A DNA stretch of 23,060 nt from a virus, in IMG/VR virus record IMGVR_UViG_3300008262_000476, positions 1-23,060 of that record; one strand, 5' to 3'. Of this stretch, positions 5,214 through 14,024 are shown piece after piece. Every line of letters begins with the position of its first letter. Position 1 is the stretch's first letter. The translations under genes were made by a program, and so were the position numbers. Under the pieces are notes generated by a model. It was not told where the DNA came from and searched no databases. It saw nothing but the letters and a program-made list of their open reading frames with translations.

Positions 5214-6176
5214 TTAGAATGATCCACCAGTGATTGGGTTTCTCATAACAATTTTCAAAACTTTGGTTGGGTCTTTTACCCAGATAGCAGGCATGGTTTG
5301 AGTCATGAATACACGGTAACCATTGAACTGTCCAGAAGACTGGAAGCCTTGGGTACGTCCCATGTAATCCATAGTACCATTCTGATACCACCATTTCAAT
5401 TGATTATCCCAAGACAATTTCAACAAGAAGATGTTGTCATTTGTGTTATCTGTGATATCAAAGATAATGAAGTTGTAAGAAGACAATGGGAAACCATCAA
5501 TGATTGGGTTTTCAATGTCATTGGTATGTACGTTGTCAAATGCTGGGTTCAATACAAACTTAACATTTGCCAAGAATGGGATCACATATGAAGTGAATGC
5601 AAATCCGAAGTTCAAATCCATTCCCTTACCAGTGATAGCACCGATACCATTGTTATCAGCAGCCATGATCTGAAGACCAGAGTTTACTGCCTCTTTCTTA
5701 ATGGCTTCATTAACCATACGCATACCACCCATACCGGTTTGTACAATCAATTGACGCTTAGGATCTGGACCCTTAAACTCAACCTTACCAGCATAGAAGT
5801 TGTAGATTTCAGAACGGAACAAATCCAAGTTGAAACCAGACTTGTTGTATACACGCTTGAATGAGTTATCAAGTTGTTTCCAAAGACCCACAGACAATCT
5901 TACATCATCTGGACCATCCTGACGTACTCTACCACCTTGTCCCCACATCAAGTAAGTTTCAATGTCACTTGCAACTTTACTCAAGTGAGCTGCTTCCATT
6001 GTGGTCAAGAAGGTACGTGAAAGTGAACCATTTGACATTGCTTTTTTAACATAATCCTTACCCATACGGCTAACCATGTTCTCAAGGTTAGTGATAGATG
6101 GATCCATGTTCTGGTCAAAGTTTCTCCAGATTTCAGTAACAGGTACAGTACCATCTGCATTCATACCACCAGCCAT
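5214..6176 (-). CDS. Major capsid protein, C-terminal part (frame differs from N-terminal part)
   Basis: This frame encodes the C-terminal two thirds (about 320 residues) of a probable HK97-fold major capsid protein, from MAGGMNADGTVPVTEIWRNF onward, ending NPITGGSF. The sequence is that of a well-maintained structural gene (for example GMGGMRMVNEAIKKEAVNSG). The frame stays open upstream to 6398, but there it overlaps convincing capsid sequence in the other frame, so I use the ATG at 6176 only as a marker. A shift of +1 (or loss of 3n+2 bases) relative to the N-terminal part lies between about 6180 and 6160. Whether this is programmed, a deletion or an assembly error cannot be decided here. 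Confidence 0.72.
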   Translation of the reverse strand: MAGGMNADGTVPVTEIWRNFDQNMDPSITNLENMVSRMGKDYVKKAMSNGSLSRTFLTTMEAAHLSKVASDIETYLMWGQGGRVRQDGPDDVRLSVGLWKQLDNSFKRVYNKSGFNLDLFRSEIYNFYAGKVEFKGPDPKRQLIVQTGMGGMRMVNEAIKKEAVNSGLQIMAADNNGIGAITGKGMDLNFGFAFTSYVIPFLANVKFVLNPAFDNVHTNDIENPIIDGFPLSSYNFIIFDITDNTNDNIFLLKLSWDNQLKWWYQNGTMDYMGRTQGFQSSGQFNGYRVFMTQTMPAIWVKDPTKVLKIVMRNPITGGSF

Positions 6177-6612
6177 CTCCAAGTGGAATGATGTCTTGAT
6201 CAGGAACAATGTACATTTCAACACCGTTGTACTTATCATAAGTGATGATATCACCATGACCAAATTCACGACGTGAAATTTTAAGTTTAAAAGTAGTACC
6301 ATCAATACCCTTTGTTTCATTATCAGACTCGATATCTGAAACAATGTAAGGAAGATCTTGTACAACTGGAGTTTGCCATTTGTACTCACCTCTTGCATTA
6401 TCGACCATAATTACATTCTTTCCACCAAAGCTAGACATTTGATAAAGAGGCATTTCTACTTTTTGAGCCATAGCCCACAAGTCCACTGGACCCATGTCCA
6501 TTGGTTCTGCATTCTTTAACATGTTTACCAAGTGGTAAGAATCTACGTGTGAACTAGCTGCGTAGTTGGTATCCCGTAGATATATACCATTATTTAAAAC
6601 TGGAGTTGACAT
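6133..6612 (-). CDS. Major capsid protein, N-terminal part, ending at a frame break
   Basis: Starting at the ATG at 6612, this frame reads as capsid sequence to about residue 147 (ending YIVPDQDIIPLGDG), then gives a short aberrant tail of twelve residues rich in Trp, Tyr and Cys before TGA. The capsid sequence resumes in the +1 frame at GGMNADG. Joined, the two parts give about 465 residues, close to or somewhat under the size usual for crAss-like capsid proteins. The gene lies directly after the scaffold-like gene and before a terminator, the expected place for the most highly expressed virion gene. Identity as the major capsid protein is inferred from order, size and composition. Confidence 0.72.
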   Translation of the reverse strand: MSTPVLNNGIYLRDTNYAASSHVDSYHLVNMLKNAEPMDMGPVDLWAMAQKVEMPLYQMSSFGGKNVIMVDNARGEYKWQTPVVQDLPYIVSDIESDNETKGIDGTTFKLKISRREFGHGDIITYDKYNGVEMYIVPDQDIIPLGDGWWYECRWYCTCY

Positions 6613-6646
6613 TTTAATTTAGATTTAAAAAATTAAGTTTAATTAT

Positions 6647-7870
6647 TTATCGTTTAAAAAAGTTGTTATTTCTTTTTATTGTTTTTTGCTTTACCTCTTC
6701 TTTTTCTACAACAGCAGAATTACCTGTTCTTCTAGCCTCCTCTGTTTTTAACATTCTTGCCGTTTTCTCTACTGTTTCTTTTTGACCCTGTTCTTTAATC
6801 TTAGTCTTATAAGACTCAGGATCAGCCAACAACCAAAGTGCTTCAGCAATCAACCCGTGGTTAGGCTCAACATACTGATATTTCTCAAGAAGATGTCCTA
6901 GCATATTAGTAGGTCTACCACTAATTGATGGATACTGGGGTTGAACCAATCCAGCATACAACATCTCTTGAGTTCTCCGGTCTATTTTAACACCATTTAT
7001 TTCTCCTGGCTTCAAGGTCTCATATACATTCTGCATATATTTCTGAGCTTGAGCTGCTTGTCTTTGTTTTAAGTGCTCTTGTTGTGCAAGTTTTTGTTGC
7101 ACTACCTGAGCCTGCATTTGATCTAGTTTTGGCTTAAACTTGTTAGCCTTACTTTCTAGATCACCTCTATCTTTCCAACTTTCAATTTCTTCCTCAATAT
7201 CTTCTGCTGTTCCAAAGTTTGTAGCAGTAAGATATTCTCTTACAATTTTTTCCTGATGACTAGCCTCAGAAGGATCTAACTCAAATGTTTCTTCCACCTG
7301 AGCAAGAATTTTAAATAGTCCTTTTAAATCTTGTCCACCATCTGATACATATTTAGCTGCTACCTGAAGTTCTTCAGGAAGAGATTGGAAGAATTCAGCT
7401 GGTGTAGATTCTCTAATTTTGTTTTCTCTCTCTTCAAAGTTTGCTTGAAAGAGTTCTTCAAAGTCAGTTATGCTATATTCATCAATAGATTTTTCATCAT
7501 CAAAAGGAATAATCTGTCCAGCATCAATTAGTTTTTTAACTAACTCAACTGTACCATCTTTTGAGATTTTAGATCTACCTGGAGTTTTCTTTTGCTCCTC
7601 TTCTTCCTTTTGATTTAAAAGAGATGCATCATTTTCATCTACATCTTTTAAAACATCAGTAAAAGAAGTTTTGTCTTCTTTCTCTTTATCAGAATCATTA
7701 CTAGATTCTATAGGGTTGTCAAGGAACTTTGTGTCTGCACTTCCCGTTGAAAATACATTAGGTTTTTTTTCTTCTGGAAGCATAATACTATCTGCTCCCG
7801 GAATACCCAAAATATTGTCTAGGTCTATGTCAACTGTTTCTACAACAGTAGTGTTTTCTGGTGTACTCAT
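6647..7870 (-). CDS. Putative head scaffolding protein (407 aa)
   Basis: A 407-residue acidic, mostly helical protein between portal and capsid genes, the usual scaffold position. Residues 1-110 are Asp/Glu/Ser-rich and probably disordered. Residues about 155-260 are helical and acidic (for example STPAEFFQSLPEELQVAAKY). Residues about 235-275 are a Gln-rich coiled coil (MQAQVVQQKLAQQEHLKQRQ), and the C-terminal end is basic (TIKRNNNFFKR), like the capsid-binding tail of known scaffolds. There is no protease motif. The promoter-like element at 7917-7924 precedes it, so scaffold and capsid may be transcribed together from there to the hairpin at 5178-5205. The function is inferred from order and architecture. 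Confidence 0.6.
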   Translation of the reverse strand: MSTPENTTVVETVDIDLDNILGIPGADSIMLPEEKKPNVFSTGSADTKFLDNPIESSNDSDKEKEDKTSFTDVLKDVDENDASLLNQKEEEEQKKTPGRSKISKDGTVELVKKLIDAGQIIPFDDEKSIDEYSITDFEELFQANFEERENKIRESTPAEFFQSLPEELQVAAKYVSDGGQDLKGLFKILAQVEETFELDPSEASHQEKIVREYLTATNFGTAEDIEEEIESWKDRGDLESKANKFKPKLDQMQAQVVQQKLAQQEHLKQRQAAQAQKYMQNVYETLKPGEINGVKIDRRTQEMLYAGLVQPQYPSISGRPTNMLGHLLEKYQYVEPNHGLIAEALWLLADPESYKTKIKEQGQKETVEKTARMLKTEEARRTGNSAVVEKEEVKQKTIKRNNNFFKR

Positions 7871-7916
7871 TATGAATTGTTGTTGGTTTATTAAATATCT
7901 ACAGTATTAATATACG

Positions 7917-7924
7917 CAAATGTA
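7917..7924 (-). promoter_or_regulatory. Candidate Bacteroidota -7 promoter element before the scaffold-capsid unit
   Basis: On the minus strand TACATTTG matches the TAnnTTTG -7 consensus of the Bacteroidota primary sigma factor. It lies 47 bases upstream of the scaffold start, in a 111-base gap otherwise without genes. No clear TTTG -33 box is present 19-21 bases upstream, so the call is tentative. Confidence 0.4.
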
Positions 7925-7981
7925 AATTCCTAAACTTTAAAAATTTTTTGCTTCTAGAAAATAAAATGTATCCTATAGCTA

Positions 7982-10741
7982 TCACTTAGATTTTTTATTT
8001 TTATCTTTATCTTTCTTGGACACATCATACTTGTTTTTGTTCTCTTCTGCAATTTTTAATTGGATATTAGCAATTTCTTTTTGTGCATTAATCTTCTCTT
8101 TTTCTACTTGTATTTTTTCTCTAGACTGAATAATTTTATTGCTCTCTTTCTCTCTATTAAGGTTCATAGTATCCTGATAGTTCTGAGTTTTTTGAATTCT
8201 GTCTAAAGCATCTATGTAGTCAGATTGCTGGTTTTCATTAAGATCTGCCATAGATCCATAACCGGCTGCTTTAATCTGAGCCTCAAGAATTCTAGCTTTT
8301 CTGTCTTTATCATTCTCAGTAGCCTCAAACTCAAGCTTCATTCTTTCTTCCTCAGCTTTAGCCATAAGAGCTTGCTCCTGCATTTGTTGTTCCTGAGCCA
8401 TTTCTTCTTTTCTTCTCATTTCCATTTTCTTCTCATTTTCTTTCAGGATATGAGTAACTTCAGCAATGGACTCAGACTTCATAATGTTACCCAAATCATA
8501 GATACTTGCACCACTTGTATTATTAGTAATAGAAAGTTGTTTAAGTTGCTCAAGAATAGCTCTCTGGTTAGCTTTGGTAGTAGCAAAAATGTTTAACTCA
8601 CGTAGTAGCAAATCAGTACCATTGATCTGGAAGTTCTTTTGCTCATCTAGAGTGGTTATGTATTTTAGTCTGGTAGATGGTTTAGTAGAGTGATAATACT
8701 GGGCCAAATCAGTTCTCATTTGGTGAACTCTTGGCATAAGATAATCACAGTGCTGAATAAAGTAAGTCTCAGTCTGAGCATAACTAGCGTTGATAGATTG
8801 CTCTATACCGGTAGCAGTTTGCCTGGTTATTTCTTGACCTAAACGCTGTGGAGTAATACCAATAACTTCAAAAGCTTGTTGTTTAAAATATTGAGCAAGC
8901 TGTACCCTTGACATCAAACGTTCAGTTTGTGACATGTCCAATTTTTGGAAATGGTTGAAGTTTAATGCATTTTCTGTATTAGTGATAGATGTATCTAAAG
9001 GAAGTACCTGAAAATTCTTCATGGCCACATATGCCTTAGCATAGTTAGACTTACCCCAATCTTCACCTAGTGAGTGTCTAGGCAAAGAGTTTTGGTCAAG
9101 CATGATGACTGTTCCAAGTTCATCTATAAGAATATCAGCAATTTGATTATTGACAATATTATAGGCAATTTGGAATGGTTTCATTAGGTCTACAAGTGCT
9201 GTAGATCTGGTATTTCTATCTGAAAAAACAGATCCTTCTACCGGTAGCTTACATCCATAGAGTGAGTTCTCACCCTTAAACTGAAACTTGAGGGGCCCTA
9301 TGTGGTTATTATCAATACCCAAATAGATAGGTGTGATACCGCCTGGGTTGTTAGTACCCCAGAATGTAGGTCTGTTTGGTCCAATCTTTACACCACCCCA
9401 TACTTGGTTAATCCATATCCATTCAATATGCTCACCATAAACAAGATTATACTTGTTTTTATTTACCTGTAAGGTAGTATTGTATTGAGGTTTTACAGTT
9501 ACTTTATAGTCCTCATCTACAATATCTGATATAACTTCACCAGACTCCGTAATTTTAGTAAGATGACCCACCTTACGTTGTGATTTCCAATATACAGTTG
9601 TTACACGTAGAAGATTAGACATACCTAAATCAAGGTAATCTTCATTCTCCATCATAATCCAGTTTACAATATCACCACCATAAACAGCGCTATCCCACAT
9701 AGAAGTAAACTGACGGTAACCAAGTGATGGCATGTTAGTGTTCCATTCATGTGATTTGGTACCATCATAGTAGCTTCCGTCATTTTGATATCCCTGAATA
9801 GGGTAACCTGCAGATCTTACCGGATAGATAAGTTCTATGGAAGCCATTTGTTCTTCAGTCATCAACCAGCCATACTTGTCAATGACATCAGCTACGGTCA
9901 TCATATCATACTTACCAACCCAGTTAGAGTCTGACATATATCGTCTATCTGGTGACTTTTGATAAAATGTTAGTACAGGATTCCATAGCTCTACCTCATA
10001 GTCATCCTCCATCATTTTAAAATGCCAGAACTCTCTGTCAGTAATAAGCAAATCACGGAAACCTCTTTCCTCTAATTCATCCATACCAAACCGCTCAACA
10101 TCAACTTTATGCTGATGCTCAGCCCATTGCTCAACCATAGAACGGTAATCTTTTTGAAAGAAAGCCTCAATCTCAGGAAGAGTTTTAAGATTTTCTGGAG
10201 CCATAGCTTGACCGTACTCTTCTGACTCTGGATCAATACCCATAGCCATCATATTACTGTTCATTCTTTGCTGTGCCTCAAACATAAGAACTTGCTCAAC
10301 CTGAGACTTTTTAAGCTCTAACATTTCATTGTAAGAGTTTTCATCTACAGCTGAATAAGTTACACGGGTTACTCTTTTAGAGAACTCAGATGTAAGGGTG
10401 TTAATCACATTAGGAATAATGGGATAAAACTTTAATTCTAAGGCAGATATATCATCTCTAGTTAAAGTATCAATTAAATCGGCATTCTCATTATCTTCCT
10501 CAATGATATAATCACTTCTATCTATAATACCTTTAGCCAGCTTATAGTTTTTCATAAGTCTTCTGGCATTTCTACGTACCATTTTAAGACCTTGCCACTC
10601 CAACCAATCTAAACACCAAGCAGCCCAATCTTCATCTTTTTTAGATCTAGGTAAAAACTGAATAGGTTGATTAAGAGTACCCATTTTGTTGTACTCTGTC
10701 TTGGCACCGGCTTTAGCCTGTAAGGCATTATATATTTGCAT
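7982..10741 (-). CDS. Portal protein with long charged helical C-terminus (919 aa)
   Basis: A 919-residue protein directly after the terminase gene (1 base between stop and start) and before the scaffold-like gene, the standard portal position. The first 730 residues are a mixed alpha/beta body with long helices and many aromatic residues (for example EDWAAWCLDWLEWQGLKMVR). The last 170 or so are an almost uninterrupted Glu/Lys/Gln/Met-rich coiled coil (EEMAQEQQMQEQALMAKAEE and onward) ending in a Lys/Asp-rich tail. Portal proteins with helical C-terminal barrels and sizes of 700-900 residues occur in crAss-like and related phages. No single diagnostic motif is visible, so the call rests on size, order and architecture. 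Confidence 0.75.
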   Translation of the reverse strand: MQIYNALQAKAGAKTEYNKMGTLNQPIQFLPRSKKDEDWAAWCLDWLEWQGLKMVRRNARRLMKNYKLAKGIIDRSDYIIEEDNENADLIDTLTRDDISALELKFYPIIPNVINTLTSEFSKRVTRVTYSAVDENSYNEMLELKKSQVEQVLMFEAQQRMNSNMMAMGIDPESEEYGQAMAPENLKTLPEIEAFFQKDYRSMVEQWAEHQHKVDVERFGMDELEERGFRDLLITDREFWHFKMMEDDYEVELWNPVLTFYQKSPDRRYMSDSNWVGKYDMMTVADVIDKYGWLMTEEQMASIELIYPVRSAGYPIQGYQNDGSYYDGTKSHEWNTNMPSLGYRQFTSMWDSAVYGGDIVNWIMMENEDYLDLGMSNLLRVTTVYWKSQRKVGHLTKITESGEVISDIVDEDYKVTVKPQYNTTLQVNKNKYNLVYGEHIEWIWINQVWGGVKIGPNRPTFWGTNNPGGITPIYLGIDNNHIGPLKFQFKGENSLYGCKLPVEGSVFSDRNTRSTALVDLMKPFQIAYNIVNNQIADILIDELGTVIMLDQNSLPRHSLGEDWGKSNYAKAYVAMKNFQVLPLDTSITNTENALNFNHFQKLDMSQTERLMSRVQLAQYFKQQAFEVIGITPQRLGQEITRQTATGIEQSINASYAQTETYFIQHCDYLMPRVHQMRTDLAQYYHSTKPSTRLKYITTLDEQKNFQINGTDLLLRELNIFATTKANQRAILEQLKQLSITNNTSGASIYDLGNIMKSESIAEVTHILKENEKKMEMRRKEEMAQEQQMQEQALMAKAEEERMKLEFEATENDKDRKARILEAQIKAAGYGSMADLNENQQSDYIDALDRIQKTQNYQDTMNLNREKESNKIIQSREKIQVEKEKINAQKEIANIQLKIAEENKNKYDVSKKDKDKNKKSK

Positions 10742-10742
10742 A

Positions 10743-13700
10743 TTATTTTAAATTTCTAAATGGCTGTTTAGGAATTCTCATTGTATCATTCTTTGAGCCA
10801 CTTCCTCCTAAATTACGAAAAGGGCTCTTAGTTAATTTACTGAATTTATTTGAGTTATCCAATTTTTTAGCTAGATCTGTTTCCTCATAACGCTTTTTGT
10901 AACCCCTATTAGCTTGCTGAACTTTTGCAAAAGCTATAAGTGCTGCAAAGCTAACTAGTCTATCCACGTTAACACCATCTCTGTAGGCTATCATTTCTTT
11001 TAATAGCATAGGATCTGGTATTCTTTCAACACCATATTTTGTCCTTACTACTTTTCCTTCAGAGGTAACATCATGATCCAGTTCTTCCTTAAGATATTCA
11101 ATTGCATAACTTAGCATATGACTCTTAAACAAAGTACCGGTGTTTCTCCATCCATAGTCTTGATATACATTGGCATTAGCACCAATATCTTTAAGGAAAA
11201 GAATCTGAGATCTAGGTACTAGATACTTTTGTTTCTTTCTGTAAATCATATAGTTAATGAACTGGCTAATGTTGTTTTCCACAATAGTCCAGGCATTATA
11301 CCATTCAATTATCATCTCTAATCTCTCATGAGTTTTATTGATATCATCAAATCTACCACACCAGGCAGCTACTATTTTATCAGATTCTACATAAGTCTCA
11401 ATCTCAGAACCATTATTTTTAGTTACCTCTACTGCTGTTTTATATACATATATAGAACATAGAGATTCTGATGTTGTTGTATTATGTGTAACTAAAGCAT
11501 GTTCAGTAACATAAAGATTATCAGGTGCATCAACTGATATACATACAGCTTCTGCATCATCTACGTATTCTATGTTTGTTATATATCTACTAAATACTTT
11601 TGATGGTCTATAAATTTTTCTTTTTCTTGTTAATATAAAAGGATTAAGATATTCAGGTAATAAGACTCTTACAATATAAGAATCTAAATGAGTTGTTTTT
11701 TTACATCTTATTTTTGCTATTCCCCCTAATGATTGAACTAATTCAACAACTTGATAAGCTAATCTTTTTGATGATGAATAAAATTCTGCTCCATGATTTG
11801 AATAAGAACCATCTGTATCCATTAACCCTTGTAATAAAGATAATCTACTAGACCCCATTGCATACATGTATTCTTGAGGTATAAATTTATCTTCAGATCT
11901 TTTACCTTTTAAACCTAATTCTTTTAATCTTTTAGTTAATGAATTTCTTAAACCAACTTTTGTAACAATTGAGTAATCACAATTTGAATTTTTAACCTTT
12001 TTTATTAATAAGTCATCTTCTAAAATATGCTCAATAGAATTAATTAACTCTGTATCAACTGTACTAAATCTAATAGACTTTTGTGATAAGCCACCATCAC
12101 CTAATAGCAAACCTAATAAATAGGGATTGATAGGTAATCTTTTACCAGAATCAAAACCAATAGGTTTAACTATTGGTATTGACCATTTATTTCTATTTTG
12201 CTTATCTTTATAATAAGGGGAAACTATATATTCTTTTTTACTATTTCTACCTGTTCCATTATAAGTAATTGTTTTAGTATTGTCTAGTAAATCTTTTACA
12301 GAAAGTGTAATATATCCTTTTGTTCCACCATTTAGTTTTACATCCCATAAGTGATCTTCACATACTTTAATACTATGTCCATCACTGAATGTTATACTAC
12401 ACATTTTTTTAATTCCTTGTGGATAAACACCTATTACATTAATAGCTCCTCCATCAGATCCTATAACCTTATCTCCAATTTTAATATCGCCTATTCTTTT
12501 TCTACCTTCTGGTGTATATAACATATTATCAACATGTTCAGCCTTACCTTCTCCAACAGGGTCAACAGATGCATAATAGGTAAGAAACTCTGCATTTTTA
12601 TCAGGTCTTTCCCATACAACCAAAACACCTGTTTTATCCTCTGTATTTTTTGATATGGGGAATTCAATGATAGGAAGCTTGTTAGTTGTCTCTACAGCAA
12701 CTTCTCCTTTAGCATTCCTGTAAATATCAAGGAACTCATATGGATATTCTTTCTCTTCTATCCTTTGATTTTGAGCTGATATAAGATGTCCTGGAAAAAG
12801 AGAAACACTTCTAAAATCAAATGCTTCCTTTACATTACGAGGATGCTGTGATATACGGAGTTGATATTCCTGGGGGTCTAGTTTCTGCTTCCAATCAGCA
12901 AATTGTATATCTAGTGCTTCCAAAGCTTCTTCTACTTTAGAATTACCATACTTATCTACATAGGGTGGCATAGACCACTGCTCAGGAATGAATAAACCGG
13001 TTGTTCCAATTGTACCTTTATCATCTATAAGATCTGAAAACACTGCATATATATCATTGTCTTCAGGGTGCATGATCAGCTTTTTTAAAGGATCACATTG
13101 ACTGAGATCACCCACAGAACCTGCTGCTATGAATGTACCTGTAGTAATCATACCTGATCTAAGTGCCGGTCTTAGGTACTCATAGGTCTGATTCATCTTA
13201 GGGGCAATACCAGCCTCCTCATGGAAGAAGTATTTAGTAGGACCACCGACACCGGTAGTAGGACTTTTCTCAAATGACATAGCCTGGATCACACCCTTGA
13301 GACCTAATTCACTTTTTCTTTTTTGACCACCTACAAAATTTACAATCTCAATCTTTTGTTGCCAGAACATTGCTTTGTCTGGATTCATAGGTCTATACCA
13401 AGCAGTATGTTTGTTTAGAAATGACTCATATTCATTAAGGAATTTCCAGCTACCCTTCTCATTGATATAGTCTTTGAGACTAGCTCCCATCTTTAGGGTA
13501 ACCCCTTCCTCAAACCATATCTGGTTTATAAGCTTTCCACAATGAAAGTATGAGCTAGCAATCTGACGTTTCTTTAAAATAGCACAGTGTTTATAGTCAA
13601 GCTCTGCTAAGATTTCATACAGAGCCATATGATACTGTGCATCCCTTACATCAGCAAAGCCGTACTTTTGTATTTCTTTGTTAAAAATAGGAAGGAAATT

Positions 13701-14024
13701 TAACCACATATAATAATCCCTGGTTATATACCAGGTTTTATCATTTGATTTGTATATAACACCTTTCCTACATTTCTCTTTTTCTGTATCCCAGAACTTT
13801 ATGAAATCTTTAGTACCTGATGGTGCTATACAGTAAAGTCCATTCTTGTCAAAGAGTTTAGCCTGTTCATTAAATTTCTCAGATACTTCATCAAATTCAT
13901 ATCTCCCAGGTTCTTTGAAAATAGATTTACAGAACTCATAAAAGTCTTTTCTGCTTTCAAAGTCCGTATAACTCCATTCTCCATTTTCATAGGTGGGAAT
14001 ATGTTGATAGATTTCAGTATTCAT
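10743..14024 (-). CDS. terL: Terminase large subunit interrupted by an intein (1093 aa precursor, about 739 aa spliced)
   Basis: The DNA-packaging motor. The N-terminal ATPase domain carries a Walker A-like KKRQIASSYFHCGK (residues 151-164) and Walker B KYFFHEEAG with adjacent Glu269/Glu270. The RNase H-like nuclease domain begins at YYASVDPVGEGK, where Asp488 is the expected first metal ligand. Immediately after Lys494 a 354-residue intein (residues 495-848) is inserted, and the extein resumes at TTTSESLCSIYVYK. Removal gives about 739 residues, normal for this family. The frame is uninterrupted through both junctions. The gene overlaps the PhoH-like gene by 11 bases and lies 1 base from the portal gene. 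Unspliced protein should lack nuclease activity because the insertion disrupts the first motif. Confidence 0.93.
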   Translation of the reverse strand: MNTEIYQHIPTYENGEWSYTDFESRKDFYEFCKSIFKEPGRYEFDEVSEKFNEQAKLFDKNGLYCIAPSGTKDFIKFWDTEKEKCRKGVIYKSNDKTWYITRDYYMWLNFLPIFNKEIQKYGFADVRDAQYHMALYEILAELDYKHCAILKKRQIASSYFHCGKLINQIWFEEGVTLKMGASLKDYINEKGSWKFLNEYESFLNKHTAWYRPMNPDKAMFWQQKIEIVNFVGGQKRKSELGLKGVIQAMSFEKSPTTGVGGPTKYFFHEEAGIAPKMNQTYEYLRPALRSGMITTGTFIAAGSVGDLSQCDPLKKLIMHPEDNDIYAVFSDLIDDKGTIGTTGLFIPEQWSMPPYVDKYGNSKVEEALEALDIQFADWKQKLDPQEYQLRISQHPRNVKEAFDFRSVSLFPGHLISAQNQRIEEKEYPYEFLDIYRNAKGEVAVETTNKLPIIEFPISKNTEDKTGVLVVWERPDKNAEFLTYYASVDPVGEGKAEHVDNMLYTPEGRKRIGDIKIGDKVIGSDGGAINVIGVYPQGIKKMCSITFSDGHSIKVCEDHLWDVKLNGGTKGYITLSVKDLLDNTKTITYNGTGRNSKKEYIVSPYYKDKQNRNKWSIPIVKPIGFDSGKRLPINPYLLGLLLGDGGLSQKSIRFSTVDTELINSIEHILEDDLLIKKVKNSNCDYSIVTKVGLRNSLTKRLKELGLKGKRSEDKFIPQEYMYAMGSSRLSLLQGLMDTDGSYSNHGAEFYSSSKRLAYQVVELVQSLGGIAKIRCKKTTHLDSYIVRVLLPEYLNPFILTRKRKIYRPSKVFSRYITNIEYVDDAEAVCISVDAPDNLYVTEHALVTHNTTTSESLCSIYVYKTAVEVTKNNGSEIETYVESDKIVAAWCGRFDDINKTHERLEMIIEWYNAWTIVENNISQFINYMIYRKKQKYLVPRSQILFLKDIGANANVYQDYGWRNTGTLFKSHMLSYAIEYLKEELDHDVTSEGKVVRTKYGVERIPDPMLLKEMIAYRDGVNVDRLVSFAALIAFAKVQQANRGYKKRYEETDLAKKLDNSNKFSKLTKSPFRNLGGSGSKNDTMRIPKQPFRNLK
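11481..12542 (-). mobile_element. Intein with LAGLIDADG-type homing endonuclease, class 3 (WCT) features
   Basis: This is a 354-residue in-frame intein. It starts with Ala1 (AEHVDNMLYTPEGRKRIGDI), has block B with HLWDV (His64, Trp66), two LAGLIDADG-like helices (YLLGLLLGDGG near 12090-12124 and LLQGLMDTDG near 11805-11841), block F with Cys334 in AVCISVDAPDNLYV, and ends VTHN followed by extein Thr. Ala1 together with the Trp66/Cys334/Thr352 triplet is the signature of class 3 inteins, in which the block F Cys starts splicing. Both endonuclease helices keep their acidic residues, so homing may still be active. The segment looks richer in A+T than the flanking terminase: 11 G/C in 11881-11940 against 24 in 13141-13200, counted by eye. 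Confidence 0.9.

Noticed and set aside
5170-5394. Minus-strand 74-codon frame within the capsid C-terminus and terminator
   Set aside because: It runs through the end of the capsid gene in another frame and across the hairpin at 5178-5205; no homology or start support.
5214-6612. Reading the capsid gene as a decayed pseudogene
   Set aside because: Apart from one frame change both parts show intact, conserved-looking sequence with no other stops, so decay is less likely than a single deletion, assembly error or recoding.
8225-8596. Plus-strand frame of 123 codons within the portal gene
   Set aside because: It lies opposite the Glu/Lys-rich portal C-terminus; its Phe/Leu/Ser-rich product is the usual shadow of such sequence, with no start context or neighbours on that strand.
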